DNA of 13,182 nt from NCBI GenBank assembly GCA_016234205.1, contig JACRGN010000179.1, positions 1 to 13,182 on the forward strand, read 5' to 3'. Below the pieces are notes generated by a model. That model did no database searches and was not told where the DNA came from. It worked only from the letters and a program-made list of their open reading frames with translations. The position numbers were made by a program, and so were the translations under genes. The stretch comes from Nitrospinota bacterium. Its GTDB lineage: Bacteria > Nitrospinota > Nitrospinia > UBA9942. Shown here piece after piece: positions 5,801 through 12,047 of the stretch (its first letter is position 1; every line of letters starts with the position of its first letter).

Positions 5801-7216
5801 ATGGCTAAACCTGTTTTCAAGATACCTGTAAAATGTGGAGAGAAGTTTGAACTATCAGTTGAAGATATTGCCTCAAGTGGTGACGGAATCTCACATTACA
5901 AAGGATATACTCTTTTCGTTCCTCAGACAGTCAAAGGAGACAGGGTGCTTATTGAGGTTATCAAGACTACCCCCAGATTTGGTATAACAAAAATTATTAA
6001 ATTACTCAAACCCTCTACATGGCGAATAAATCCTGAATGTCCCATTTATTTTGAATGTGGAGGATGTCAGCTCCAACATATTAAATATGATGAACAGATG
6101 GTGTTTAAAAAGAAGGTAGTAAAAGACAGCCTTGAGAGGATTGGAAAGATTAAACTTGAATTTGATGGATTCACTTCGCTCACTACAGGGCATGAAATAA
6201 TCCCTGCAAGGCAGCCTTTTTTCTACAGGAATAAAGGGATATTTCATTTCAAAAGGACAAGAAAAGGCTTGAAGGCAGGTTTCTTTGCAAAAGGGACACA
6301 TAATGTCGTTGATATTAAAGACTGCCCTGTCCTTTTAGAACCGATAAACAAAGTAAAGGAAACAATACGAAGGAGCATAGAAAATAAAAATGTTTCTATC
6401 TATAACGAATTATATCATAAGGGATTTTTAAGAAGCCTTATTATCAGGCAATCAGCAAAAACGAAGGAAATCCTTATCGGTCTTGTAACAACAGATGGAA
6501 ATTTTGACAGTTCATTTATTCAGGATATAGCAGAAATAAATGACACTTTGAAAGGAAATTACAAGCTCGTTGGGATTGTCCAGAATATCAATCCGCTAAA
6601 AACCAATGTAATACTTGGCGAAGAAAACAGGCTTTTATGGGGCAGGAATTATTTGAATGAATCTCTTGGAGGCATCAATTACCAGCTTTCCCTCATCTCT
6701 TTCTTTCAAATCAATCCATACCAGACAGAGACTCTTCTAAAAACAGTGGAGGAGATGCTTACAGAAGTAAAAGGCACAATACTTGATACCTATAGCGGTA
6801 TCGGGAGTATATCCCTTTACCTTGCAAAAAATTCTACTTCATCAATTATTGGTATTGAGGAGAATGAAGTAGCGGTAGAAGATGCAAATAAAAGTGCGGA
6901 GAGAAACGGGATAAAGAATTGTTCTTTTCTAAGTGGGACAACTGAAATACATCTGAAAAATTTTGAAGGGTCATCTGATACTAAAGCAATTATACTTGAC
7001 CCGCCGAGAAAAGGCTGTTCAGAAGAAGTCTTAAATTCTGTCTTAAAAATAAAACCTGAGAGAATTGTTTATGTCTCTTGTAATCCATCTACACTATCAC
7101 GGGATTTAAACAAACTCTGCCAGGAAATGTATTCTATAAAGGATGTAAAAGTTATTGACATGTTCCCCCAGACTGTTCACATGGAGACAGTGGTATTGCT
7201 TGAGAGAAAAGGGTAG
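5801..7216 (+). CDS. rlmD: 23S rRNA (uracil-C5)-methyltransferase, RlmD/TrmA family
   Basis: This SAM-dependent enzyme methylates C5 of a uridine in 23S rRNA (U1939 in E. coli RlmD). The 471-residue protein begins with a TRAM domain (about 10-70). It has the 4Fe-4S cysteine set C80-x5-C86-x2-C89 plus C175 (DIKDCPVL), QINPYQTETL, SAM motif I DTYSGIGSISLYLA, ILDPPRKGC, and the nucleophile Cys in VYVSCNPSTLSRDL. An upstream in-frame start at 5732 would add 23 unconserved residues, so the ATG at 5801 is preferred, though its ribosome-binding site is weak. Residues about 124-132 (FTSLTTGHE), just before IIPARQPFFYRNK, look like a short insertion coded by a dispersed repeat. RlmD, RlmCD and TrmA-like specificity cannot be told apart here; the Fe-S motif favours RlmD. 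Confidence 0.9.
   Translation: MAKPVFKIPVKCGEKFELSVEDIASSGDGISHYKGYTLFVPQTVKGDRVLIEVIKTTPRFGITKIIKLLKPSTWRINPECPIYFECGGCQLQHIKYDEQMVFKKKVVKDSLERIGKIKLEFDGFTSLTTGHEIIPARQPFFYRNKGIFHFKRTRKGLKAGFFAKGTHNVVDIKDCPVLLEPINKVKETIRRSIENKNVSIYNELYHKGFLRSLIIRQSAKTKEILIGLVTTDGNFDSSFIQDIAEINDTLKGNYKLVGIVQNINPLKTNVILGEENRLLWGRNYLNESLGGINYQLSLISFFQINPYQTETLLKTVEEMLTEVKGTILDTYSGIGSISLYLAKNSTSSIIGIEENEVAVEDANKSAERNGIKNCSFLSGTTEIHLKNFEGSSDTKAIILDPPRKGCSEEVLNSVLKIKPERIVYVSCNPSTLSRDLNKLCQEMYSIKDVKVIDMFPQTVHMETVVLLERKG
6168..6189. repeat. Short dispersed element copy in rlmD
   Basis: This 22-bp block contains TTCACTTCGCTCACTACA. It is 19/22 identical to 4041-4062 in fmt, with transitions only. In rlmD it codes for FTSLTT on the plus strand; in fmt it is read on the other strand. 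Both copies fall where the family has no residues. Confidence 0.55.
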
Positions 7217-7252
7217 ATAGAAAGCAGCCTTACACATTCTTCATATCCGTAA

Positions 7253-7432
7253 TTACATCCCTACAACTTCCTTTTGTTTAGCCTTTCTCAATTTAAGACC
7301 AGTCTTTTTTTCTAAATCTTCCAGTCCTTTATTAAAAAAAACTATACGCTCGTCTCTTGTCATATTTTTAGTCGTTTCATATACCCCATCTTTCCATCTC
7401 CATACTTCATTTAATTTCTTTGACTCATTCAT
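7253..7432 (-). CDS. Small charged protein, probable partner of the PIN protein
   Basis: A 59-residue protein (MNESKKLNEVWRWKD...) rich in Lys/Glu and likely helical; I do not recognise a named family. The ATG at 7430-7432 overlaps the end of the PIN gene as ATGAATGA, with a strong GGAGGTGA ribosome-binding site about 7 nt upstream inside the PIN gene. The two are therefore translationally coupled. TTG and GTG codons immediately upstream are in frame but less likely starts. By position it is the probable antitoxin of a PIN toxin. The order (toxin first) is the reverse of most VapBC operons, and no ribbon-helix-helix or AbrB motif is obvious. It may bind the PIN protein without binding DNA. 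Confidence 0.65.
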   Translation of the reverse strand: MNESKKLNEVWRWKDGVYETTKNMTRDERIVFFNKGLEDLEKKTGLKLRKAKQKEVVGM

Positions 7433-7901
7433 CACCAATCACCTCCATAGGAGTTATCATTTCCAATTCCTTGAGATAGCCATGTATAATGTTTACAGCA
7501 TGCACTTTCTCTTTTTTATTGAGGTTAGCCAGATGGCGATAGTTCCAGCTAACCAGTGCGTCCATCTCATTAACTGTTGCAATTGCAATATGCAAGGCAT
7601 CATCCCTTTTCTTTTCAGGAATAACACCTTTTGTAATATAGATATCTGCAAGCTCATCAATCTCATCATTGACCTCTAACATTATAGGCATATATTCTTT
7701 CATTAAACTTATTAACTCTACCATAGTTTTTTCATCGGCATTTTCAATTTCTCTAACCACCACTCCAGAAGAATATATCTGATATCTACCTGCCTTTAGA
7801 TTTTTAAAAAATTGCCTTGTTATCTCCATTTTTTCGGGTGAGTCATCAGCATAATAAAAATTCCACACTGAGGTATCAAGATAAAGCTTTAACTTTCTCA
7901 T
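7425..7901 (-). CDS. PIN-domain ribonuclease, probable VapC-like toxin
   Basis: A 158-residue PIN-domain protein. It starts with KLYLDTSVWNF, which gives the first acidic metal ligand (D9). It has VVREIENA, with the conserved Glu, and KKRDDALHIAIATVN, with the Asp ligand and the common DALHIA wording, followed by ALVSWNYRHLAN. These fit Mg2+-dependent RNases of the VapC type. The ATG at 7899-7901 is chosen over an upstream TTG. TATAAT on the minus strand at 7908-7913, with a weak GTAACA 19 nt further out, would give an almost leaderless transcript; this is tentative. The gene is convergent with rlmD (36 bp between stops) and coupled to the 59-residue gene after it. Confidence 0.85.
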   Translation of the reverse strand: MRKLKLYLDTSVWNFYYADDSPEKMEITRQFFKNLKAGRYQIYSSGVVVREIENADEKTMVELISLMKEYMPIMLEVNDEIDELADIYITKGVIPEKKRDDALHIAIATVNEMDALVSWNYRHLANLNKKEKVHAVNIIHGYLKELEMITPMEVIGDE

Positions 7902-8044
7902 ATTCAAATTATATCAGAGAGGAAAAGGAAAGTGTTACATAAAAACGGGCATAAAGAGGTAATCGTTACATTTACACTGATTCAGGCTGCAAGGAAAGAA
8001 CCGACAGAAGAATTAAGTATGGTGTCCCCTGATTCTATAACTCA

Positions 8045-8130
8045 AGGCTTTAGCCTCGCCAAAAACGACCCTGAAGGGTCGCACTACAGATAAAATGAAT
8101 AAATCGTAGAAACAGGTTTTTAAGCCTGTT
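8045..8130. repeat. Cluster of three small palindromes
   Basis: The stretch 7902-8131 has no convincing gene. It holds AGGCT-TT-AGCCT (8045-8056), CGACCC-TGAA-GGGTCG (8066-8081) and AACAGG/CCTGTT (8111-8130). These are REP-like palindromes separated by short spacers. The left part, about 7925-8040, shows nothing I can identify. Confidence 0.6.
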
Positions 8131-8131
8131 A

Positions 8132-8278
8132 TTACTGTGGTGAAAATTTCTGGATACGATTGTTTTCGGTATCAGCAACATAGACATTTCCTGACGAATC
8201 ACTGCTACCATATTTGGATCGCTAAATTGACCATCTCCTGAGCCATTTGAACCCCATTTAGTTATAAATGTGCCACTA
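8132..8278 (-). pseudogene. NHL-repeat fragment with a one-base frameshift
   Basis: Read on the minus strand, one frame gives KWGSNGSGDGQFSDPNMVA, the standard start of an NHL repeat. The next frame continues with DSSGNVYVADTENNR and QKFSP, then a TAA stop at 8132-8134. The two halves join into an ordinary NHL blade if one base is missing near 8200-8202 (GCAGTGATTCG would be GCAGTNGATTCG). This is the C-terminal end of a beta-propeller protein. It lies directly after the LamG stop in another frame. An assembly or sequencing error is the alternative to true decay. Confidence 0.75.
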
Positions 8279-8722
8279 TGGATTGTTATAGAGATTCAAG
8301 ATTTCTGATGCACTTAATACACGATTGTAGACACGGACTTCGTCAATTTTGCCTTTCCAGTAATAAATTCCTTGAGGATATCCTATCCTGAATGGCTCAC
8401 CACTAGGCCACAGGTTGCCATATCCGGTATCCCATGTATTGCTCAGGCTTCCATTGATATAGGATTTTAATTGTCCATTAGATGAATCATAAGAAAATGC
8501 AATATGTACCCAACTATCTGCTGCCGGATAGTATCCGGTATCATAATCCCTCCACTGAAAAGTACGGTAATCTACTATCCTCATTCTAATCTGTCCGAGT
8601 GAAATGCTAATTGCCCAACTGTTATTTCTAATAATTAACATTGGAAAGGAGGAACTGCTTGTAGAGGAACTAATTGTATCGGCTGTTAAGTAGAACCATC
8701 CTTCTGCTGTAAGGGTGTTCAA
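8276..8722 (-). pseudogene. LamG (concanavalin A-like) domain fragment
   Basis: About 148 residues with a recognisable LamG-like jelly-roll pattern: EGWFYLTADTISS, then SWVHIAFSYDSSNGQLKSYING, FRIGYPQGIYYWKG and the typical end KIDEVRVYNRVLSASEI. The only start is a TTG at 8720-8722 inside the domain, and no signal peptide precedes it. It overlaps the preceding lipoprotein fragment in another frame, with an in-frame stop a few codons upstream. It therefore looks like part of a larger surface protein broken by a frameshift near 8720-8750, not a gene of its own. Such domains bind glycans or other ligands on exported proteins. Confidence 0.65.
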
Positions 8723-9044
8723 ATGGGGAAAAATAGAGAATTAGCTTTAAGCCTGAGCCTGCCGGGATACTTGATATAGAGCCTGAATGGGCTGAGCAGT
8801 TATGAGGTACATCTGTTGCAATGGAGTTATTTGATGAGTCATAGACTGTTGCACTCACGGTGCTGATGCCAGCAGCGGTGCAGTCAATAGGGGCATATGC
8901 AGGGCTAAAGCCCTGCCCTACAGAATCGTATGGTTTTTGAGTTGTTGTAGGGGCATTCTGCCAGTCTACATTAAAGGCAATCGAGCCTGTGTCGTTAGAT
9001 GAGGTATTCATTTCGCTACCGCATCCGAATAAGGTTACGCCAGT
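8670..9044 (-). pseudogene. Lipoprotein N-terminal fragment of a surface protein
   Basis: The frame opens after a TGA at 9045-9047 and reads TGVTLFGCGSE, which contains a lipobox-like LFGC. It continues through an extracellular domain with SIAFNVDWQNAPTTTQ, GISTVSATVYDSSN and CSAHSGSISSIPAGS, a pattern I associate with secreted beta-sandwich proteins in Nitrospirota-type genomes (recalled, unverified). The signal peptide is missing because a stop lies five codons upstream; an ATG at 9009-9011 falls after the lipobox. The frame ends at 8670 after running through the start of the LamG region. It is probably the front part of the same decayed protein. A palindrome codes for SVGQGFSPAY in its middle. 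Confidence 0.6.
8899..8916. repeat. In-frame palindrome coding for GQGFSPAY
   Basis: GCAGGGCT (8899-8906) and AGCCCTGC (8909-8916) form a perfect 8-bp inverted repeat with an AA loop, followed by CCTACAG. It interrupts the sequence between TTTQKPYD and APIDCTAAG without changing frame. It resembles the AGGCTTTAGCCT palindrome at 8045-8056. Confidence 0.7.
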
Positions 9045-9286
9045 TCAACAATGAAGTGCAACACTTGGGAAGCAGAAAGGAGAAATGCTATCCCCCCCAC
9101 TACTGCAGCTCCAAGTAATACCCATAGCCATGTGTTGATGCTCTTCTTCTCTTCTATTTTTTCAACAGGTATATCCTTTTCGGGTGTTGACATTACTTCG
9201 GGTTCAGGGATTGAGACTGCAAAGGCAGTTTGATTTAATATGAGTAATGGAATGAGAAGGAGAATTATGAATCTGAATTTTTTCAT
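9035..9286 (-). CDS. Short exported protein with one membrane segment
   Basis: An 83-residue protein of unknown function. Residues 1-23 form a signal peptide (MKKFRFIILLLIPLLILNQ, then AFA before the cleavage site). A Pro/Glu/Lys-rich linker (about 24-50) follows, then a hydrophobic segment TWLWVLLGAAVVGGIAFLLSA (51-71) and a short tail. It has a strong AAGGAGGG ribosome-binding site 7 nt before the ATG. It lies 87 bp after the DUF4384 gene on the same strand. The tail after GGIA may have been altered, because a seven-C tract (9092-9098) lies within the membrane segment and the next surface-protein frame begins at the stop. It may be a real small membrane protein or the N-terminal part of a decayed larger one. 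Confidence 0.6.
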   Translation of the reverse strand: MKKFRFIILLLIPLLILNQTAFAVSIPEPEVMSTPEKDIPVEKIEEKKSINTWLWVLLGAAVVGGIAFLLSASQVLHFIVELA

Positions 9287-9306
9287 GTGAATACCCTCCT
9301 TAAATT

Positions 9307-9366
9307 AGTGTCAGTGACAGTATCAGTTAGAGGATTCTTTTACTGACACTCACATTGACACTGACC
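9307..9366. repeat. Imperfect hexamer repeats in inverted orientation
   Basis: Units like gtgtca/gtgaca/gtatca run from 9308 to about 9331, and tgacac/tcacat/tgacac units run from 9344 to 9366. AGTGTCAGT (9307-9315) and ACTGACACT (9342-9350) form a perfect 9-bp inverted repeat with a 26-bp spacer. It lies between the DUF4384 gene and the 83-residue gene, and could be an operator or just repeat DNA. Confidence 0.6.
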
Positions 9367-9373
9367 TTTATTC

Positions 9374-10219
9374 TTATCTCCTTATCCTGTATACTGCTGT
9401 TGCTTCCGTCCATTCTGTTGGTTCAAGCTGGTTGAGTCTTTTTACAAGGTCGCTTATCATGCCTGTGGATTTGGCATCGTAAACCTTAAATAAACCCTCC
9501 TGAAATCCAAGCGGTATAATCTCCTCCTTCTTCTTTGTGGCAATTATTTTAATCCTTTCTTCTGCTAAATCATTTTTATAATCGGGGAGAAATAGCGCCT
9601 TTAATACTATTTCACTGTTATCAGGTGGAAATTCGTATGTCTTGTCTGATTTTGCGTGATTGTCTTTTGTTATTTTGTTCGGTAATAGGACTGTTACTGA
9701 GCCATCTGCTGCAATTGAGAATATGTATGTATAGCAATCTGTGCTTGATTGATAAAATAACTTTACCTCATCATTTTCTTTTAAATCACTCTTTGATAGA
9801 GAGAGTTTCAGGTGTATCCCTTCCCCCTTTTCGGGATATACAGGTTGAATGAGCGATTTAAGCTTAACTTTGTAAAGGTTTCTGTCCTTTTCATCCCATC
9901 CCTCTTTAATTATTTCTACCTTTTCTATTTTCCCCCTTACAGCAGCATATATCAGGTCTTCTGACACCTGACTATTTGATACGAGGATGTGTGCCTTTAT
10001 GAATGCACCTACTGCATATTCCACTGCCTTCTGTTCTGCATCCCTTTTTGCCCTGTTTATAACCTCTTTCGGTGTTTCTATCTCCCCCTGATATGCCTCC
10101 CCTTCTGCCTCAGTCCATACTTGCCCCTGAACAGGTTTATCAGGGATAGGGTTTTCGGAGGCATGGGTTATATCTGTCAGGCATAGGATTATTGATAATG
10201 CAACAATGAGTTTTTTCAT
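9374..10219 (-). CDS. Exported DUF4384-domain protein
   Basis: A 281-residue protein with a signal peptide (MKKLIVALSIILCL, cleavage after THA). The N-terminal region, about 30-130, contains NRAKRDAEQKAVEYAVGAFI and ends IIKEGWDEKDRNLYKVKLKSL. This resembles the FlgT-N/LPP20-like fold of periplasmic proteins. Residues about 135-230 match the DUF4384 pattern: LKLSLSKSDLKENDEVKLF, then CYTYIFSIAADGSVTVLLPN. The molecular role of DUF4384 is unknown to me; the domain is often found with caspase-like or kinase proteins. The ATG lies 2 nt after the caspase stop (TGATAATG) with a GGAAGGTG ribosome-binding site, so the two genes are coupled and probably function together in the periplasm. Confidence 0.82.
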   Translation of the reverse strand: MKKLIVALSIILCLTDITHASENPIPDKPVQGQVWTEAEGEAYQGEIETPKEVINRAKRDAEQKAVEYAVGAFIKAHILVSNSQVSEDLIYAAVRGKIEKVEIIKEGWDEKDRNLYKVKLKSLIQPVYPEKGEGIHLKLSLSKSDLKENDEVKLFYQSSTDCYTYIFSIAADGSVTVLLPNKITKDNHAKSDKTYEFPPDNSEIVLKALFLPDYKNDLAEERIKIIATKKKEEIIPLGFQEGLFKVYDAKSTGMISDLVKRLNQLEPTEWTEATAVYRIRR

Positions 10220-10221
10220 TA

Positions 10222-11695
10222 TCAATACACCTTCCCGAATTCCCTTTCATCAATCTCACCTTTAATGAATGCCTCAAGGGGTTTTGAGCGATTTGGATTT
10301 TTTAGCTCTTCTGATGCCCTGTTTAGTTGTTCAAGTGTTATAAGACCTTTGCCAAAGCCGTTTTTTAGTTTTGTTTCCGCATTTTCTATCTCCTTTATCT
10401 TCGTCCAGTTCCTTGCTACTGCAAAGTATCCTTTGCCTGATACCTGTGGAATCTGTTCCTCTCCTTTCAGTTTCTTTGCTGCCTTTGGGACATTGTCTTC
10501 TATGTAATCCGATATTTCGTTTACTGTTATCCATACACCCTTGCTACTTTTACCTTTGAGTCCTTCAAGGAGATAGTGGCTGAAGATACCACTTTTAATG
10601 GTATCATCTTCCCATGATTGCTGGTCTGTGGCAGAGGATGTTATAACTACCTTCCCTGTGCCACTTGGCTCAATGAATGTCCTCGGTGCAGGCATACCTA
10701 CAAGGGGTTTTCCTCCTTCAGGGACTATTGATTTGCCACTCCCTGTGAAACAGGCATCGAGTGCCACCATTATCCCTTTAGCGCTTGATTGGTCTATGAG
10801 TTCATGGATGTAAGAAAGGGATATACTCGTATTCTCCATTTCATAAGGGCTTGATCTTATGACATCGTTTGGAATAAGAAAGGCATCTGTTATGTTCTTT
10901 CCTTCTATTTTTGGCGCTCCATGCCCTGAGAAGTATACATATATATAGCCATCCTGATTCTTTATTTTACCAAGAGAGGTTATTATCTTGTTCCTTGTGG
11001 CTTCATTGTTTAAGAGAAGGATTGTGTTTTCTTTTGGGACACCGCCATATCTTGGGTCTGTCAGGGTTTCATATATCTTCTGTGCATCCTGTGAGGGGTA
11101 TTTCAAATGTGGAATGTCTGTCCTGTTCTTGTAGTCAATGCCTATGACTAATGCAAATGTATCCTGCCTCGGAGGGGGTATCTTTTCAGGTTCGGCGGGT
11201 GCAGATGCAATGAGAGATTCTATGGTAAAGGGTTGTGTGGACACCTCTTCTCTGTCAAGGTATACCTTTACATGCCAGTTTCCTGCCTGATTGGATGCCT
11301 TTTCATTTTTGATGGGTAGTCTGTGCCATGTGGTGAATTCTTCTTTGTATTTGTCAGCGGATGCACTTATTTGATAATTGCCTGTGGAGTAATAGAGCTT
11401 GTTGTCAGGACTATACCACTCCCATTTTACAGTGTGCCTTCCATACAGATTGACAATTTTGAGATATGCAATGGCTTCTTTGTCTTCTGTGGTAAAGGTT
11501 CGGGTTGTGTCTACCGGTCTGCCAATGGTGTCTCTGTTTATGCCTTTTGCAAGGGTTATTTCTGATAGGGTTAGTTCAGGCGGCTTTTTGATAACAGTTG
11601 CAGAACTGCATGAGAGAAGAAAGATTAGTAAAAGAAGTGTAAGGTGAGTGAGTGAGTGAGTGTGAATGCAATTTGAATGCCAGTGATAGTTTCAT
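10222..11695 (-). CDS. Caspase-family (C14) lipoprotein, start out of frame at a tetranucleotide tract
   Basis: The reading frame is open from 11691 to the stop at 10222 and encodes LTLLLLIFLLSC (lipobox Cys codon 11608-11610). A beta-rich domain of about 120 residues follows, with HTVKWEWYSPDNKLYYSTGNY and a NWHVKVYLD end. After a Pro-rich linker comes a caspase p20-like domain starting FALVIGIDYKN. The catalytic His is in YFSGHGAP (codon 10921-10923) and the Cys in DACFTGSG (codon 10750-10752), so it should be an active cysteine peptidase. A GTG at 11244 lies inside the protein and would discard the lipobox and first domain. Two ATGs at 11697-11699 and 11693-11695 follow a strong AGGGGGTGA ribosome-binding site, but neither is in this frame. 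A (GTGA)4 tract lies between them and the lipobox. It is followed by the DUF4384 gene. Confidence 0.8.
11644..11662. repeat. Tetranucleotide tract (GTGA)4GTG in the signal-peptide region
   Basis: Four perfect GTGA units plus GTG (CACT/TCAC units on the coding strand) lie between the start codons and the lipobox of the caspase gene. With one unit fewer, the ATG at 11693-11695 reads through as MKLSLAFKLHSHSLTHLTLL into the lipobox. With one unit more, the ATG at 11697-11699 does so. At the present length neither is in frame. Confidence 0.85.
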
Positions 11696-11755
11696 ACATC
11701 ACCCCCTATATTAACAGGTCTGAAAACTGTCTCTACAAGACTAAATTTAGGATTA

Positions 11756-11783
11756 AATATAATACAAGTGTGGGATTTGTCAA
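11756..11783 (-). promoter_or_regulatory. Sigma-70-type promoter of the caspase operon
   Basis: On the minus strand a perfect TTGACA (11778-11783) is followed after 16 bp by TATATT (11756-11761). It sits about 60 bp upstream of the ATG pair and its AGGGGGTGA ribosome-binding site. It is the best consensus match I noticed in the window. Confidence 0.65.
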
Positions 11784-11821
11784 GAGAAAAAAGTGTAAAA
11801 AAAAGTGTAAATCTGTGTTCA

Positions 11822-11899
11822 CCCCGTTAGAAATCTTCTTCGCAAGGGTTTTAGTAACATTATAGTGAATATCCGTTTTGTAGCAAAATTCTAACGGGG
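11822..11899. mobile_element. 78-bp MITE-like element with TTCA target duplication
   Basis: Perfect 11-bp terminal inverted repeats, CCCCGTTAGAA (11822-11832) and TTCTAACGGGG (11889-11899), are flanked on both sides by TTCA (11818-11821 and 11900-11903). Removing the element and one TTCA restores ATCTGTGTTCATCCGTGG. This matches 15 of 17 bases (ATCTGTGTTTATCTGTG) in the reverse complement of the decamer region near 4340-4370, so the element appears to have inserted into a dispersed repeat. There is no ORF inside. On the minus strand it carries TTGCTA (11881-11886), 16 bp, TATAAT (11859-11864), a possible outward promoter towards the caspase gene. Confidence 0.7.
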
Positions 11900-11900
11900 T

Positions 11901-12047
11901 TCATCCGTGGCTAATTAAGTCTTTGTCCTTGTTTTTTTCCTTCTCCTTCATTCTATGACCAAAGGTATAATAATTCACAAGCTTGGTTAAATATGCGGCT
12001 AATACTATGCCTCCTATTAAAAAGATTAAAACAATTGCCCCGTCCAT
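11901..12047 (-). CDS. Small single-pass membrane protein (48 residues)
   Basis: This short ORF starts with an ATG at 12045-12047 inside the end of the exonuclease gene (22-nt overlap). It encodes MDGAIVLIFLIGGIVLAAYL, then TKLVNYYTFGHRMKEKEK and a Lys/Asp-rich tail. The first 22 residues make one clear membrane segment, with a positively charged cytoplasmic-type tail after it. AAGGAGAT lies about 9 nt upstream as a usable ribosome-binding site. Its last codons and TGA stop lie in the dispersed repeat that received the 78-bp element. Function is unknown. A chance ORF is possible, but the hydrophobic/charged partition and the ribosome-binding site favour a real gene. Confidence 0.5.
   Translation of the reverse strand: MDGAIVLIFLIGGIVLAAYLTKLVNYYTFGHRMKEKEKNKDKDLISHG

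Noticed and set aside
8045..8081. Intrinsic terminator for the surface-protein fragments
   Set aside because: The stems are short, not followed by a T-run on either strand, and match the style of the dispersed palindromes better.
7925..8092. Plus-strand frame reading VIVTFTLIQAARKEPTEEL and ending at 8092
   Set aside because: It runs through two palindromes, has no good start or ribosome-binding site and matches no family I recognise. It could be a remnant, but the support is too weak.
10265..11147. Several plus-strand ORFs of 60-80 codons opposite the caspase gene
   Set aside because: They are antisense shadows of a frame with clear domain motifs, and they have no recognisable motifs or convincing ribosome-binding sites.
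10222..11244. Caspase protein starting at the GTG at 11242-11244
   Set aside because: The frame stays open for about 150 more codons upstream, with a coherent domain and a lipobox. A start at this GTG would cut a beta domain in its last strand.
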